DNA from: Lentisphaeria bacterium
Lineage (GTDB): Bacteria; Verrucomicrobiota; Lentisphaeria; Victivallales; UBA1829
DNA: 7,915 nt
Assembly: GCA_019408975.1 (NCBI GenBank)
Contig: DXVA01000200.1
Span: 1 to 7,915, forward strand
Reading direction: 5' to 3'
A program made the position numbers and the translations under genes. Below, one piece after another: positions 6,329 to 7,915 of this stretch; the stretch's first letter is position 1, and each line of letters begins with the position of its first letter. The notes under the pieces were generated by a model that was not told where the DNA came from, made no database searches, and saw only the letters and a list, made by a program, of their open reading frames with translations.

Positions 6329-7838
6329 TTCACACATCCATCTGCATCTGGATTCCGGGACGGATGATCCCGATATCGGGAAACGAATCATCGAGGACGC
6401 CATGCGCTGCGGGATCGGTGCATGCATCGCATCCCATGTGGTTGCCGATTCCTCCTGCGGCGGTGGCGCATACCCGACCTCCCGGCATTTGCGCGAGGCG
6501 AATTCCTATGCCGCACTGCAGGCGCGGCGCAATCCGGGGCGTCTCTATTTTCTGGTTTACCTGAATCCGCAGAATCCGGATTGGGAGCAGGAACTGGCGC
6601 GCGGAATCGAAAACGGAGCGGTCGGAGTCAAACTCTGGATCAGCCTGAAGAATCCGCATGGCGGATTGGAGGAGACTGTTGCGGTACTGCGGCGTGCCGC
6701 CGGGTTGAAACTCCCGGTTCTTCTGCATGTGTTCAACCGGACCGGCGGCAATCTGCCGGGGGAAATCGACATGATGGAGTTTGCATGGCTTTCCCGCACC
6801 GTTCCGGGGTGTGTCATGATCGCCGGGCACAGCGGAGGGAACTGGCGGGAGTCTTCCGGTATGCTGGAGTATTGTTCTCCGAATACGTTCTGGGAGACCG
6901 GCGGGAGCAATCCCGACAGAGGAATGGTGGACGGAATTCTGCGGAACTGCCCGCCGGAACGTCTGCTCTACGGTTCCGATGCGCCGGGCCGCGCTTTTGC
7001 CCCCCAGGTATGGAAAGTGATGGAGAGCGTTTTATCTTCCCGGGAACGCGAATTGGTGCTGTGCAGAAACGCCATAAAAATCTTCCATATCCCGGAGCCT
7101 GCGCCGTGGAGTGAAGCAGCGCCGCGGAATCTGCCTCTTCCTGCGGGAGAGGATGAAGATCACTGTTGTTTCTGCGGGAAATATCCTTTCGACCGGCGGC
7201 GTTCCATTCCGCCGGAAGAATTGGAACGTCTGCTGGCGGGGCATGGGATCAGAGCGGCTTATACGGCGGAACTTGACAGTATTTTCCATATTGACCTGCC
7301 CGAATCCAACAGGGAGTTTCTTGCACGCTGTTCCGGGCTGCACCGGGTCATGCCCCTTGCCGTAGTCAATCCCGGCGCTCACAACTGGATTGCAGTGCTG
7401 GAGCAGGCGGCTTCCGGCGGTTTTTCCGGCATCTGGGTTTCTCCTGCATTTCACTGCTGGAAACTTGATGATTCCCGTTATAACGATTTCTTCAGACTGT
7501 GTGCGGAGCGGAAGCTTCCGCTTTGGCTGAACTGCGGTTTTGGAGAACCGCGTTTCTTCCATCCCTCCTTGAAACTGCGCCCAGTGGGGGATTCCGAAAT
7601 CGTAGAATTTATGAATACGGCGCCGGCGAATGCCTATGTCTTTCAGGGAAAAATTCCGCCGGCGAAACTGCCTTGCCGGGAGGACTGCCGCTGGGTGTTG
7701 GCGCCGTTGACGGATTTTGGAGGGATGCTGAAACGGTTTGCGGAGATGAAGTCGGCTCCGGGGCTGGTCTGGGGCAGTGAATTTCCTTTCCGCGATATCG
7801 GTGAAGCCTATGCTGCGGCGCGGGCTCAGTTCCGGTGA
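6312..7838 (+). CDS. Tandem amidohydrolase (amidohydrolase-2 / COG2159 type), second half degenerate
   Basis: From ATG 6312 the product has 508 residues. GTG 6309 and ATG 6318 are alternative starts; 6318 gives the family-like opening MIIDSHIH. All overlap the end of the GH36-like gene by 11-20 bp, indicating translational coupling. Residues about 1-263 form a complete metal-dependent TIM-barrel amidohydrolase: H8-x-H10 (DSHIH), K107 (GVKLW), H139 (LLHVF), H173 (AGHSGG) and D223 (YGSDAP). Residues about 280-508 form a second, related barrel whose opening DHCCFCGKYPF aligns with the family pattern DxHxHxGxYPF. It has C and F for the two histidines, N407 for the third, apparently no fourth, and E490 (WGSEFPF) for the aspartate. 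The enzyme probably hydrolyses a lactone, amide or carboxylate made from the sugar released by its operon partner (inference). The C-terminal half may be regulatory or structural. No signal peptide. Confidence 0.85.
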   Translation: MLMIIDSHIHLHLDSGTDDPDIGKRIIEDAMRCGIGACIASHVVADSSCGGGAYPTSRHLREANSYAALQARRNPGRLYFLVYLNPQNPDWEQELARGIENGAVGVKLWISLKNPHGGLEETVAVLRRAAGLKLPVLLHVFNRTGGNLPGEIDMMEFAWLSRTVPGCVMIAGHSGGNWRESSGMLEYCSPNTFWETGGSNPDRGMVDGILRNCPPERLLYGSDAPGRAFAPQVWKVMESVLSSRERELVLCRNAIKIFHIPEPAPWSEAAPRNLPLPAGEDEDHCCFCGKYPFDRRRSIPPEELERLLAGHGIRAAYTAELDSIFHIDLPESNREFLARCSGLHRVMPLAVVNPGAHNWIAVLEQAASGGFSGIWVSPAFHCWKLDDSRYNDFFRLCAERKLPLWLNCGFGEPRFFHPSLKLRPVGDSEIVEFMNTAPANAYVFQGKIPPAKLPCREDCRWVLAPLTDFGGMLKRFAEMKSAPGLVWGSEFPFRDIGEAYAAARAQFR

Positions 7839-7842
7839 GTTT

Positions 7843-7885
7843 TATTAAAAAAAATTGTTTTAATAGTGCGATGCTTTCCATCGCA
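7843..7885. terminator. Two short hairpins after the operon (possible terminator region)
   Basis: TATTAAAA (7843-7850) pairs with TTTTAATA (7858-7865), an AT-only stem. TGCGATG (7867-7873) pairs with CATCGCA (7879-7885) around a 5-nt loop. The second stem is sound, but on the + strand it is followed by AAAAAC, not T residues. On the minus strand a T tract begins only about 12 nt after it, so it could weakly end a convergent gene entering from the right. Neither is a classic terminator. Confidence 0.3.
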
Positions 7886-7900
7886 AAAACAGCTTCGTGC

Positions 7901-7915
7901 AGGACTTTCAGTCCT
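7901..7915 (+). terminator. Hairpin at the window edge, possible operon terminator
   Basis: AGGACT-TTC-AGTCCT is a perfect 6-bp stem with a 3-nt loop ending at the last base of the window. The preceding GC (7899-7900) would extend the stem if GC follows outside. Its place 62 bp after the amidohydrolase stop suits a terminator, but the diagnostic T tract would lie outside the window. Confidence 0.35.

Noticed and set aside
5348..6427. A 359-residue minus-strand open frame
   Set aside because: It lies opposite the GH36-like gene, is Arg/Ser/Phe-rich, lacks any domain motif, and arises from the G+C-rich codon positions of the real gene.

Overview
The window looks like accessory chromosome of an anaerobic, carbohydrate-degrading bacterium, most likely a gut or sediment member of the Lentisphaerota (Victivallis-like) or a relative in the PVC group. 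This is inferred from the gene mix: a DUF4434 glycosidase-like protein, a clan GH-D (GH36-like) hydrolase co-transcribed with a sugar-type amidohydrolase, a MarR regulator paired with a small Cys-rich protein, and an HDIG phosphohydrolase of a type common in gut anaerobes. No rRNA, tRNA, CRISPR array or intact insertion sequence was seen, so the taxonomy is tentative.

Layout. Positions 3-923 (+) hold the 3' end of a DUF4434 gene whose start lies outside the window. Convergent to it, 958-1449 (-) is a reading frame with a good -10 box, ribosome binding site and ATG but an in-frame TAA at codon 20; it looks like a recently broken gene of unknown family. Back-to-back with its promoter are two possible micro-ORFs on the + strand (1494-1568 and 1565-1675, joined by an ATGA overlap). 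About 270 bp without a recognisable gene follow. A two-gene minus-strand operon comes next: a MarR regulator (2781 to 2326), then a small protein with CC and CxCxxC cysteine motifs (2293 to 1946). A perfect 7-bp inverted repeat, a candidate operator, lies 30 bp upstream of marR.

After about 450 bp of mostly AT-rich intergenic DNA comes an HD-domain phosphohydrolase (3236-3811, +). Its start region lies inside one arm of a perfect 14-bp inverted repeat. A textbook promoter (TTTACA, 17 bp, TATAAT) then opens a two-gene operon: a 789-residue GH36-like glycoside hydrolase (3959-6328), overlapped by a 508-residue tandem amidohydrolase (6312-7838). The tandem protein's first half keeps every expected metal ligand and its second half has lost them. 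Neither operon protein shows a signal peptide, so both probably act on imported sugars or glycosides in the cytoplasm.

The left end (about 1-1900) is visibly more AT-rich than the right end (3230-7838). It also holds the broken gene and the unexplained DNA, so it looks like a decaying or acquired segment beside a well-kept catabolic operon.

No clearly new defence or mobile system is present. The most interesting items are the amidohydrolase/pseudo-amidohydrolase fusion, the possible RNA switch over the HD-gene start, and the interrupted gene with its divergent micro-ORFs.
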